Assembly (NCBI GenBank): GCA_029555885.1 | Contig: JAKPQT010000615.1 | Coordinates: 1-6,514, forward strand | Direction: 5' to 3' | DNA from: Chloroflexota bacterium | GTDB lineage: Bacteria; Chloroflexota; Anaerolineae; CG2-30-64-16 | DNA length: 6,514 nucleotides | In this document: positions 1-5,499 of the stretch, piece after piece | How positions within the stretch are numbered: the stretch's first letter is position 1 | Layout: every line of letters starts with the position of its first letter | The notes under the pieces: generated by a model | Databases searched by the model: none | Told to the model about the DNA's origin: nothing | Seen by the model: the letters and a program-made list of their open reading frames with translations, nothing else | Position numbers and translations under genes: made by a program

Positions 1-35
1 AGAAGCAGCAGGAGCACCAGCGGCAGTTCGAGCAT
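1..35 (-). CDS. Start of an unidentified downstream gene (partial, cut by window edge)
   Basis: On the minus strand an ATG at 35-33 opens a frame that stays open to the window edge. It reads MLELPLVLLLL (11 complete codons, then a partial Leu codon). It starts 4 nt after the rsmI stop codon, which suggests the third gene of the moxR-rsmI operon, read by translational coupling, since no strong ribosome binding site is visible. The very hydrophobic start would suit a signal peptide or the first membrane segment, but 11 residues cannot identify a family. Confidence 0.45.
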   Translation of the reverse strand, partial: MLELPLVLLLL

Positions 36-39
36 CGCG

Positions 40-768
40 CTACTCGTCGGCCTCGTCGTCTTGTTCGGGCAGGTCGGCGGCAGGGGGAGCGGCGGCGGTC
101 TGCCGGCCCAATCCCTCGATGACCACGACGTACTCGCCCCGCGGCGGGGAGCGGCGCAACTCCGCCAGCAACTCGCTCAACGTGCCGCGTTCCACCGACT
201 CGTGGAGCTTGGTCAGCTCGTGGGCCAGTGCGGCGCGACGATCGCCGTAGACCGCGAGCGCATCCTGCAGGAAGGCTTCCAGCCGGTAGGGGCTCTCGTA
301 GAAGACGAGTGTGTGCGGCGAATCGCGATCCACTTCGAGGAACCGGCGCCGCGGCCCGCCCTTGTGCGGCGGGAAGCCCCGGTAGGTGAAGCTGTGCAGG
401 GGCAGACCCGACAGCACGACCGCCATAATGACCGCCGCGGGGCCGGGAATCAGGGTCACTTCTTCGCCCGCAGCCAGCGCGCGCTGCACGATCGAGTAGC
501 CGGGATCCGAGATGCCCGGCGTGCCGGCCTCCGTCACCACCGCGACCGACTGGCCCTCGGCCAGCAGCCGCAGCAGCCGGTCGCCTGCGCGGTCCTCGTT
601 GTGTCCGTGAAAGGCCACCTGCGGCTTGCGGATGTCATAGTGCTTCAGCAGGATGCCGGTCTTGCGCGTATCCTCGCTGGCGATGACATCCACGCGGCGC
701 AGGACCTCGAGCGCGCGCAGCGTTATGTCACCAAGGTTGCCGATCGGAGTCGCAACGAGGTACAACAC
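40..768 (-). CDS. rsmI: 16S rRNA (cytidine-2'-O)-methyltransferase RsmI, short form
   Basis: RsmI uses S-adenosylmethionine to 2'-O-methylate C1402 of 16S rRNA in the decoding centre; it is cytosolic. The 242-residue product starts [14 protein letters not shown], the typical RsmI N-terminus, followed by '[13 protein letters not shown]', 'FHGHNE', the glycine-rich '[12 protein letters not shown]' and '[17 protein letters not shown]', all hallmarks of the SAM-dependent tetrapyrrole-methylase-fold family. The start is GTG (768-766). An AAGGCGG ribosome binding site lies inside the end of moxR with an 8-nt spacer, and only 3 bp separate the two genes, so they are probably cotranscribed. Two oddities: the usual 'SDAGTP' reads 'TEAGTP', and the protein ends soon after 'EYVVVIEG' in a short acidic tail (PEQDDEADE). 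The roughly 45-residue C-terminal helical domain of E. coli RsmI (286 aa) is missing. Confidence 0.93.
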   Translation of the reverse strand: MLYLVATPIGNLGDITLRALEVLRRVDVIASEDTRKTGILLKHYDIRKPQVAFHGHNEDRAGDRLLRLLAEGQSVAVVTEAGTPGISDPGYSIVQRALAAGEEVTLIPGPAAVIMAVVLSGLPLHSFTYRGFPPHKGGPRRRFLEVDRDSPHTLVFYESPYRLEAFLQDALAVYGDRRAALAHELTKLHESVERGTLSELLAELRRSPPRGEYVVVIEGLGRQTAAAPPAADLPEQDDEADE

Positions 769-771
769 GGC

Positions 772-1719
772 TCAGTCCGCCTTGCCGATATCAAGTGGGA
801 CCTGCTCCAGCAGCTCCGCGACAATCACGTTGCTCGTCCGCCCGCGCAGCGAACTCTCAGGATGGACGAGGCAGCGATGCGCGAGGGCCAGCGGCGCGAG
901 GTACTTCACGTCATCGGGCAGCACGTAGTCGCGACCGTGCAGCGCAGCCCACGCCTGGCTCGTCTTGTACAGGGCGAGACTCCCGCGCTGGCTGGCGCCC
1001 AGCAGCAAGTCGGGATGGGTCCGCGTTGCAGTCACCAGCCGCACGATGTAGTCGCGCACCGTGTCGTCCACATGGACTTCCCACACCTGCCGCGCCAGCT
1101 CCGGAACCTGCGTGCCGTCCACGGCGGGCTGCAAAGTCTCGATGGGATGCTGGCGGCGCAGGTTGAGCAACATCTGGTTCTCGCCCGCAGGTTGGAGATA
1201 GCCCAGCCGGAGCTTGAGCAGGAAGCGGTCGAGCTGCGCCTCGGGCAGCGGGAACGTGCCCTCGAACTCGATGGGGTTCTGTGTTGCCATGACCATAAAA
1301 GGCCGCGCCAGGGGCCGTGTCACGCCATCGACCGTCACCTGGCGTTCGCCCATGGACTCCAGCAGTGCGGACTGCGTGCGGGGCGTCGCGCGGTTGATTT
1401 CATCTGCGAGGAGGATGTTGGCAAAGGCCGGACCGGGGATGAATTCGAACCGGCTGGTCTGCTGGTTGTAGACCGACACGCCCGTGACATCATTCGGCAG
1501 CAGGTCGGGCGTACACTGCAAGCGCTTGAACGTGACCCCCAGCGAGATCGCCAGCGCGCGGGCCAACATAGTCTTGCCCGTGCCCGGCACATCCTCGATG
1601 AGCACATGCCCCTCACACAGCAGGGCCGTCAACAGGATTTCGATGGCCTCGCGCTGGCCGATGATGACTTTTTCGACGTTGGCGATGACTTCGTTAGCAA
1701 AGGTGCGAATGCCGTCCAA
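772..1719 (-). CDS. moxR: MoxR-family AAA+ ATPase
   Basis: MoxR proteins are cytosolic AAA+ ATPases thought to act as chaperones that mature or insert cofactors into partner complexes, often with DUF58 and von Willebrand-A proteins. The 315-residue product has the expected length and motifs: Walker A GTGKT at residues 46-50 (Lys49), Walker B 'ILLADEINR' with Asp106-Glu107, sensor 1 'TQN' at 146-148, a probable arginine finger in 'LDRF' (Arg165), and the MoxR 'GASQRGSLAL' sensor 2 region (Arg245). The C-terminal lid helices follow. The start is TTG (1719-1717), chosen because a perfect AGGAGG sits 7 nt upstream. The gene leads an operon with rsmI 3 bp downstream; no DUF58 or vWA gene is visible nearby. 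The family is certain, but the substrate is unknown. Confidence 0.93.
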   Translation of the reverse strand: MDGIRTFANEVIANVEKVIIGQREAIEILLTALLCEGHVLIEDVPGTGKTMLARALAISLGVTFKRLQCTPDLLPNDVTGVSVYNQQTSRFEFIPGPAFANILLADEINRATPRTQSALLESMGERQVTVDGVTRPLARPFMVMATQNPIEFEGTFPLPEAQLDRFLLKLRLGYLQPAGENQMLLNLRRQHPIETLQPAVDGTQVPELARQVWEVHVDDTVRDYIVRLVTATRTHPDLLLGASQRGSLALYKTSQAWAALHGRDYVLPDDVKYLAPLALAHRCLVHPESSLRGRTSNVIVAELLEQVPLDIGKAD

Positions 1720-1726
1720 ATGGTAT

Positions 1727-1732
1727 CCTCCT
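1727..1732 (-). promoter_or_regulatory. Ribosome binding site fixing the TTG start of moxR
   Basis: The minus strand reads AGGAGG, then a 7-nt spacer (ATACCAT), then TTG. No in-frame ATG or GTG is better placed, so this site supports the rare TTG start. Confidence 0.8.
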
Positions 1733-1788
1733 GTGGCCCGCTGTGCAGATAACTGGTGGGGCTCCCGCGCGCAGTAGAGTGCAGCGAC

Positions 1789-1816
1789 ATTCTAGCACAG
1801 CCGCGGCCCTTCTCAA
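1789..1816 (-). promoter_or_regulatory. Predicted moxR promoter
   Basis: Read on the minus strand: -35 TTGAGA (1816-1811), a 16-bp spacer, and -10 TAGAAT (1794-1789). TGC directly precedes the -10, making it an extended -10. Each hexamer matches the housekeeping sigma consensus at 5 of 6 positions. Transcription would start near 1782, leaving a leader of about 60 nt before the TTG start codon. No LexA box is present here. Confidence 0.6.
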
Positions 1817-1975
1817 AGGTCCTTTTTCGACGAGCGCGTGTCACGCTGGGGCGGCAAGGAAGCACCCTTCGACTGGTCTGGCGCCGTCGGCAGCGGAATG
1901 CCGTCCACTCGCTCAGGATGCTTGCGCCCACACCTAAAAACGCTCTCTCTCTTTCGGCCTATCGGCGGCTATCGA

Positions 1976-2005
1976 TTTGGGAAATAGAAAATCTGTTTGG
2001 GAAAT
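1976..2005. repeat. Two TTTGGGAAAT direct repeats spaced 20 bp apart
   Basis: The identical 10-mer TTTGGGAAAT occurs at 1976-1985 and 1996-2005. Start-to-start distance is 20 bp, about two helical turns, so both copies face the same side of the DNA. They lie just upstream of the lexA -35, centred near -74 and -54 relative to the predicted start. They may be an activator or nucleoid-protein site, or part of an A/T-rich UP-like element. No family is assigned. Confidence 0.6.
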
Positions 2006-2019
2006 TCTGCGAAAACCCC

Positions 2020-2048
2020 TTGACAACGAACAAACGTTCCTATATAAT
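2020..2048 (+). promoter_or_regulatory. Consensus lexA-mpg promoter
   Basis: A perfect -35 TTGACA (2020-2025), a 17-bp spacer and a perfect -10 TATAAT (2043-2048) give an ideal housekeeping-sigma promoter. The predicted start is near 2055, giving a leader of about 50 nt to the lexA ATG. Such a strong core suits a repressed promoter: the LexA box fills the spacer, so bound LexA would block RNA polymerase. Confidence 0.92.
2027..2040. promoter_or_regulatory. LexA operator (SOS box)
   Basis: The 14-mer CGAACAAACGTTCC matches every position of the Bacillus-type LexA/DinR box CGAACRNRYGTTYC, with the perfect inverted core GAAC-N4-GTTC at 2028-2039. It lies wholly between the -35 and -10 of the lexA promoter, which indicates direct autorepression. 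It is not the E. coli CTG-N10-CAG type. Confidence 0.92.
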
Positions 2049-2053
2049 ACTCC

Positions 2054-2067
2054 CGAACATAATTTCG
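2054..2067. promoter_or_regulatory. Possible degenerate second LexA box at the transcription start
   Basis: The sequence CGAACATAATTTCG matches the same LexA consensus at 11 of 14 positions. It lies within an inverted repeat CCGAA-N6-TTCGG (2053-2068) that begins at about +1. It is 27 bp downstream of the perfect box. It could be a weak auxiliary operator, or simply a 5-bp hairpin at the mRNA 5' end. Confidence 0.4.
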
Positions 2068-2104
2068 GCCCCCAACACAGGTCGGGTGCCACAAGGAGGC
2101 CCTC

Positions 2105-2758
2105 ATGTCGCTGTCAGAACGTCAGGTTAAGATCCTGGAATTCATCGACGCGTACTTCCAGGAGCACAACTACCCGCCGACCATCCGCGAGATCGGTAAG
2201 GCGGTCGGCATTTCATCCACCTCGGTGGTCAAGTACAACCTGGAACGGCTCCAGGAGAAGGAAAAGCTGGAGCGCAGCAAAGAAGTCTCGCGCGGCCTGC
2301 GCCTGCTCAAGACTGCCAGCGGCAACGGTGACACCGGCGGCGCGCCGGCGCGCCTGGTGCGCGTGCCGAAGCTGGGGCTCATTTCCGCCGGCCAGCCGAT
2401 TGCCGCAGCAGGCCAACAGGACAACCCCTACGCGGGCGACACGCTGACCCTCACCGCCGACCTCGTGCCGGATCGCGCCAACCTGTACGCGCTGCGCGTC
2501 CAGGGCGACTCGATGATCGACGCGCTGGTCTATGACGGTGACTGGGTTATCATCGAGCACCGCGAGACCGCGGAACGCGGGGATATGGTCGTCGCGTGGA
2601 TCGAGGACAAAGAGGAAACCACGCTGAAGTATTACTACCCCGAGGGCGCGACCGTCCGCCTCCAGCCTGCCAACCCGGCCTATCAGCCGATCCATGTACC
2701 GGCGGAACAACTCAAGGTGCAGGGCAAGGTGCTGGCTATCGTCCGTCAACTGGTGTGA
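2105..2758 (+). CDS. lexA: LexA, SOS repressor with self-cleaving peptidase domain
   Basis: LexA binds SOS boxes as a dimer and is inactivated by RecA-stimulated self-cleavage after DNA damage, derepressing repair genes. The 217-residue protein has a winged-helix DNA-binding domain (about 1-66, with 'PTIREIGKAVGISSTSVVKYNLERL'), a Gly-rich linker (about 70-83) and a C-terminal S24 peptidase domain. The scissile bond is Ala95-Gly96 in 'LISAGQPIA'. The catalytic pair is Ser136 ('QGDSMID') and Lys175 ('TTLKYYY'), spaced as in known LexA proteins. The ATG follows AAGGAGG at 2093-2099 with a 5-nt spacer. A perfect LexA box in its own promoter shows autoregulation. mpg overlaps its stop codon, so both genes should be induced together. 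The recognition helix differs from that of B. subtilis, yet the operator matches the Bacillus consensus. Confidence 0.97.
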   Translation: MSLSERQVKILEFIDAYFQEHNYPPTIREIGKAVGISSTSVVKYNLERLQEKEKLERSKEVSRGLRLLKTASGNGDTGGAPARLVRVPKLGLISAGQPIAAAGQQDNPYAGDTLTLTADLVPDRANLYALRVQGDSMIDALVYDGDWVIIEHRETAERGDMVVAWIEDKEETTLKYYYPEGATVRLQPANPAYQPIHVPAEQLKVQGKVLAIVRQLV

Positions 2759-3360
2759 CAGCGCGCGACCCACGCTTGCCGCGCGCGTTCTATGAACGAC
2801 CCACGCTGACCGTGGCCCGTGCGCTGCTGGGCCAACACCTCGTGCGCGTGCAGGCGAGCATCCGCTTGAGCGGCCTGATCTGTGAAACCGAGGCGTACGG
2901 CGGACCGGATGACGAGTCCTCCCATGCGTTCCGCCGTACGCCGCGCAGCGCCATCATGTACGGTGCGCCCGGCCACGCCTACGTCTACCGCATCTACGGC
3001 ATCCATCACTGTCTGAACGCCGTCACCGAACCGGCCGGCCAGCCCGGCGCGGTGCTCATCCGCGCCATCTTCCCCCAGGAAGGCATCGAGCTCATGCACA
3101 GCCGCCGGGCGGTGCAGTCACGTGCACACTTGGCGGACGGGCCGGGCAAGTTATGTGAGGCGCTAGGGATCGACCTGGCGCAGAACGGGCTGGACCTGGT
3201 GACAGACGAAGCCCTGTTCATTGAGACGGGCGAGAGCATAGCCGAGGCGGAGGTGCGCGCGACCCCGCGCATCGGCGTGCGCGGGAGCGCAGAGGCGCGC
3301 GGGCGGCCCTGGCGCTTCGTGTGGACGCCCGTCAGCGCCCCAGCCGCGCGAGCGTCCTGA
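2755..3360 (+). CDS. mpg: 3-methyladenine DNA glycosylase (AAG/MPG family)
   Basis: This monofunctional glycosylase excises alkylated and deaminated purines (3-methyladenine, hypoxanthine, ethenoadenine) to start base-excision repair. The 201-residue length fits the family. Residues aligned with human AAG: catalytic Glu46 and Tyr48 in 'CETEAYGGP' (human Glu125, Tyr127), His57 (His136), Tyr78 and intercalating Tyr81 in 'YVYRIYG' (Tyr159, Tyr162), Asn88 (Asn169) and Arg103 in 'LIRAIFP' (Arg182). 'DGPGKLCEALGI' and a C-terminal 'TPRIGVRG...PWRFVW' block complete the fold. The start is taken as GTG at 2755, sharing the four bases GTGA with the lexA stop. It has no ribosome binding site of its own, so translation is probably coupled to lexA. 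The frame stays open further upstream inside lexA, but no family similarity precedes this point. The 3' end overlaps that of murJ. Confidence 0.94.
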   Translation: MTARDPRLPRAFYERPTLTVARALLGQHLVRVQASIRLSGLICETEAYGGPDDESSHAFRRTPRSAIMYGAPGHAYVYRIYGIHHCLNAVTEPAGQPGAVLIRAIFPQEGIELMHSRRAVQSRAHLADGPGKLCEALGIDLAQNGLDLVTDEALFIETGESIAEAEVRATPRIGVRGSAEARGRPWRFVWTPVSAPAARAS

Positions 3361-4921
3361 CCTCCGGCATGCGCAGGACGAACGCCGCAGCCAGGTAGAG
3401 CAGCCCGCCGGCTGCAAGGCCCAACGGAGCCACCAGCAAGACCGGTTGACTGGCCCACTCGCGCGCTGCCCACGCCAGCGCGGCCGCCATCACCCCCGCC
3501 GCAACGCCCCCCTTGATGACCGTCGCCCAGAGCCGCGGCCACTCCAGCCCTTGCAGCCGCCGCGACAGCAGCCAGACCAGTAACACCATCTCCACGGATG
3601 TCGCAATCGTGTTCGCCAGCGCGAGCCCCGCATGGCCGAACGGCCCGCGCAGCCACAGGCTGAGCAGCACGTTGCCCGCCATCGCCGCCACCCCGATTGC
3701 GACCGGCGTGCGCGTGTCGTGCAGCGCGTAGAAGGCCCGCGCCACGATCTCGACGACGGAATGGCCCACCAGCCCCAGCGCATAGTACATCAGCGCGGCG
3801 GCCGTCAGCGCGGTCGAGGACGCAGTGAACTCCCCGCGCTCAAGCAACAGGCGAATCAGCGGCACGCGCCAGACGAACAACCCCGCAGCGGCAGGAATCG
3901 CCAGGAAGAGCACCGCGCGCAGCGTCCCGCTGATGGTCTGGCGCAGCTCGGTGCGCCGCCCCTGCGCCTCCAACGTGGCAAATGTCGGGAAGGCCGCGGT
4001 CGCGACTCCCTGCGCAACGATCCCCTGCGGCAGCAGCATGAGCATCCAGGCATAGTTCAGTGCGGAGAGGCTCCCCGCCGGCAGGGCCGAGGCCAGGATA
4101 GTGTTCACCCAGAAGTTGAGCTGCACGGCGGCCAGTCCCAGCACGCGCGGCCCCATCAGCCGCGCGACCTCGTGCACCTTGCGATCGGCCAGGCCGAGCG
4201 TGACATAATAGCGTGCGCCGCGGCGCCACAGGCCGAAGAGCTGCACATCGAGGTGCAGCGTCGCGCCGACCACAACGCCGATGACCAGCCCATGCACGCC
4301 CAGGGTTGGCGCAAGGAACCAGGCTCCGGCTATAATGCTAAGGTTGTAGAGCACAGGCGCGAGCGCGGGCAGCAGGAAGTGGTTAAAGCTGTTCAACACG
4401 CCCATGATGATGCCGCTAACACCGAAAATGACGGTGCTGATGAGCATCCAGCGCATCAAATCCGCGGTCAGGGCCTGCTGCGCGGGGCTGAAGCCCGGGG
4501 CCAGGATGGTGCTGACGAGCCACGGAGCCGCCGCTGCCGTTGCAATCGTGACCGCGGTCAGCAATAGCAACACCAGATTGGTCACCGCGCTGAAAACGCG
4601 CCACGCGCCGGTCAGGTCGCGCCGCGCGACGCAGCCGGCGAACACGGGAATGAACGCAGAGCCGAGTGCGCCGCCTGCGATGAGCTGAAACAGCAGGTCG
4701 GGCACGCGAAACGCGGCCAGGTACGCGTCCAGGTCTGCGCTCGTACCGAAGCGCGCGCTGATGATCATCTCGCGCGCCAGCCCGGCCACGCGGCTGAGGA
4801 AGAACAGCGCCATCACGAGCGTGGCCGCGCGCAGGATGCGGCGGCTGATGTTGGCGGCGCCGGCGCTGCCGGACGTGCTGGCTGCGACAGAGGGTGTGCT
4901 GACGCGGGCGGGTGGTTGCAT
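3332..4921 (-). CDS. murJ: MurJ/MviN-type lipid II flippase
   Basis: MurJ flips lipid-linked peptidoglycan precursor across the inner membrane. The 529-residue protein has a Ser/Ala-rich cytoplasmic leader of about 28 residues, then about 14 hydrophobic segments (roughly 29-49, 75-97, 109-140, 157-177, 181-204, 207-228, 256-279, 286-310, 333-355, 370-392, 406-424, 432-453, 465-487, 491-517). Family signatures include 'SRVAGLARE' (Arg44 and Arg50, matching E. coli Arg18 and Arg24), 'ARFGTSADLDAYLAAFRVPDLL', 'GGALGSAFIPVF', 'LPQGIVAQGVATAAFPTFA' and 'ARAFYALHDTRTPV'. E. coli Arg52 and Asp269-Arg270 are not conserved: the matching stretches read 'LLFQLI' and 'YAWMLMLLP'. The ATG lies directly after an extended -10, so the mRNA seems nearly leaderless. 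It is convergent with mpg and divergent from the Nudix gene. The family call is sure; a related oligosaccharide-lipid flippase role cannot be excluded. Confidence 0.92.
   Translation of the reverse strand: MQPPARVSTPSVAASTSGSAGAANISRRILRAATLVMALFFLSRVAGLAREMIISARFGTSADLDAYLAAFRVPDLLFQLIAGGALGSAFIPVFAGCVARRDLTGAWRVFSAVTNLVLLLLTAVTIATAAAAPWLVSTILAPGFSPAQQALTADLMRWMLISTVIFGVSGIIMGVLNSFNHFLLPALAPVLYNLSIIAGAWFLAPTLGVHGLVIGVVVGATLHLDVQLFGLWRRGARYYVTLGLADRKVHEVARLMGPRVLGLAAVQLNFWVNTILASALPAGSLSALNYAWMLMLLPQGIVAQGVATAAFPTFATLEAQGRRTELRQTISGTLRAVLFLAIPAAAGLFVWRVPLIRLLLERGEFTASSTALTAAALMYYALGLVGHSVVEIVARAFYALHDTRTPVAIGVAAMAGNVLLSLWLRGPFGHAGLALANTIATSVEMVLLVWLLSRRLQGLEWPRLWATVIKGGVAAGVMAAALAWAAREWASQPVLLVAPLGLAAGGLLYLAAAFVLRMPEVRTLARLGR
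3353..3380. repeat. Inverted repeat at the mpg stop codon, possible weak hairpin
   Basis: CGTCCTG (3353-3359) and CAGGACG (3374-3380) form a 7-bp stem around a 14-nt loop, starting at the mpg stop and lying inside the end of murJ. No T-run follows on either strand, so it is a poor intrinsic terminator. It may only attenuate readthrough between the convergent genes. Confidence 0.25.
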
Positions 4922-4928
4922 GGGCCGG

Positions 4929-4937
4929 ATTATATCA
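4929..4937 (-). promoter_or_regulatory. Extended -10 promoter giving a near-leaderless murJ mRNA
   Basis: The minus strand reads TGATATAAT: a perfect TATAAT (4934-4929) with an extended TGn. Only 7 nt separate it from the murJ ATG, so transcription should start at or one base before the A of the start codon. No good -35 lies 16-18 bp upstream, as is common for extended -10 promoters, and no ribosome binding site fits in the space. Confidence 0.7.
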
Positions 4938-4943
4938 CGCGAT

Positions 4944-4948
4944 GGAGG
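4944..4948 (+). promoter_or_regulatory. Ribosome binding site fixing the Nudix start at 4954
   Basis: GGAGG followed by AGAAG and then ATG at 4954 gives a 5-nt spacer, the same as in lexA. The in-frame GTG at 4912 and ATG at 4942 lack such a site, and the former would lie inside murJ. Confidence 0.65.
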
Positions 4949-4953
4949 AGAAG

Positions 4954-5499
4954 ATGGGCCGGGAAGACCAGGGGGTGAGCAAGAGCCGTCACCGCTACCA
5001 GGTGATCCCCCGCGTGCTCTGCTTCGTCACCCACGATGACGCCGCGACAGGGGACGCGACGGTCCTGCTGCTGCGCGGCGGGCCGCACAAGCGCCTCTGG
5101 GCGGGCCGCTACAACGGCCTGGGGGGCCACGTCGAGGCCGGTGAGGACATTTACGCCGCGACATTACGTGAAGTACATGAGGAAGCGGGGTTGGAAATCC
5201 ACGATTTATTGCTACGCGCAGTCGTTCACGCTGATGCCGGAGACCCCAACCTGGGAATTCTGTTCTTCGTTTTCACCGCGCAGGCGGATTCCACGGCGGT
5301 CACGCCCTCCGATGAGGGTGCATTGGAGTGGCACCGGCAGGACGCACTGCCCCTCGCGGACATGGTCGAGGACCTGCCCGTGCTGCTGCCGAAGGTGCTT
5401 GCCATGCAGCCGCACGACCCGCCCCTCTTCGTGGCCTACTCGTATGACGAAGCCGACCGGCTGCTCATGCACTTCGCGGACAGGGGGAGCAAGAACTGA
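4954..5499 (+). CDS. Nudix hydrolase, MTH1/MutT-like (probable oxidised-nucleotide pyrophosphatase)
   Basis: Nudix enzymes hydrolyse nucleoside diphosphate-X bonds with Mg2+. From the preferred ATG the protein has 181 residues. The Nudix box GX5EX7REUXEEXGU is complete: Gly58, Glu64, Arg72-Glu73, Glu76-Glu77, Gly79-Leu80. The preceding 'RYNGLGGHVEAGE' resembles 'WNGFGGKVQEGE' of human MTH1, and 'LEWHRQDALPLADMVEDLPVLLPKVL' resembles the MTH1 C-terminal part. This favours removal of 8-oxo-dGTP or similar damaged nucleotides, although the true substrate cannot be read from sequence. It is divergent from murJ with 32 bp between the start codons, and its stop overlaps the start of a palindromic repeat. 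Codons around the Nudix box end in A/T far more often than those of neighbouring genes. Confidence 0.9.
   Translation: MGREDQGVSKSRHRYQVIPRVLCFVTHDDAATGDATVLLLRGGPHKRLWAGRYNGLGGHVEAGEDIYAATLREVHEEAGLEIHDLLLRAVVHADAGDPNLGILFFVFTAQADSTAVTPSDEGALEWHRQDALPLADMVEDLPVLLPKVLAMQPHDPPLFVAYSYDEADRLLMHFADRGSKN

Larger units (their letters stand above)
1720..2104. other. Divergent moxR/lexA intergenic control region
   Basis: This 385-bp stretch holds no convincing gene. Its right part (about 1976-2065) is clearly AT-richer than the rest of the window. It contains the moxR promoter (1789-1816), a pair of phased direct repeats (1976-2005), the lexA promoter with its LexA box (2020-2048) and a degenerate second box (2054-2067). 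AAAGG-T-CCTTT (1815-1825) is a small palindrome touching the moxR -35. Between about 1830 and 1955 I see no recognisable site; a pyrimidine run lies at 1941-1955. Weak open frames crossing the region resemble no protein family I know. Confidence 0.7.

Noticed and set aside
61..1752. A 563-codon open frame on the plus strand opposite rsmI and moxR
   Set aside because: It is antisense to two clear genes; its Arg/Gln/His-rich composition is typical of the complement of GC-rich coding DNA, and it resembles no family.
1756..2130. A 124-codon plus-strand frame across the moxR/lexA intergenic region
   Set aside because: It would cross the lexA promoter, operator and ribosome binding site, and has no recognisable domain.
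2596..2754. Upstream extension of mpg within lexA, to an ATG at 2596
   Set aside because: The extra 53 residues overlap lexA, are unlike the family, and would make the protein too long; GTG at 2755 fits the family start.
3353..3380. Intrinsic terminator for lexA-mpg
   Set aside because: The stem is only 7 bp with a 14-nt loop, and no T-run follows in either direction, so I list it only as an inverted repeat.
3632..4567. A 311-codon plus-strand frame opposite murJ
   Set aside because: Low-complexity Arg/Gln/His-rich translation, wholly inside and antisense to a convincing membrane protein gene.
4912..4953. Upstream starts for the Nudix gene (GTG 4912, ATG 4942)
   Set aside because: The first lies inside murJ coding sequence and neither has a ribosome binding site; ATG 4954 has GGAGG at a 5-nt spacing. 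ATG 4942 stays possible if the mRNA is leaderless.
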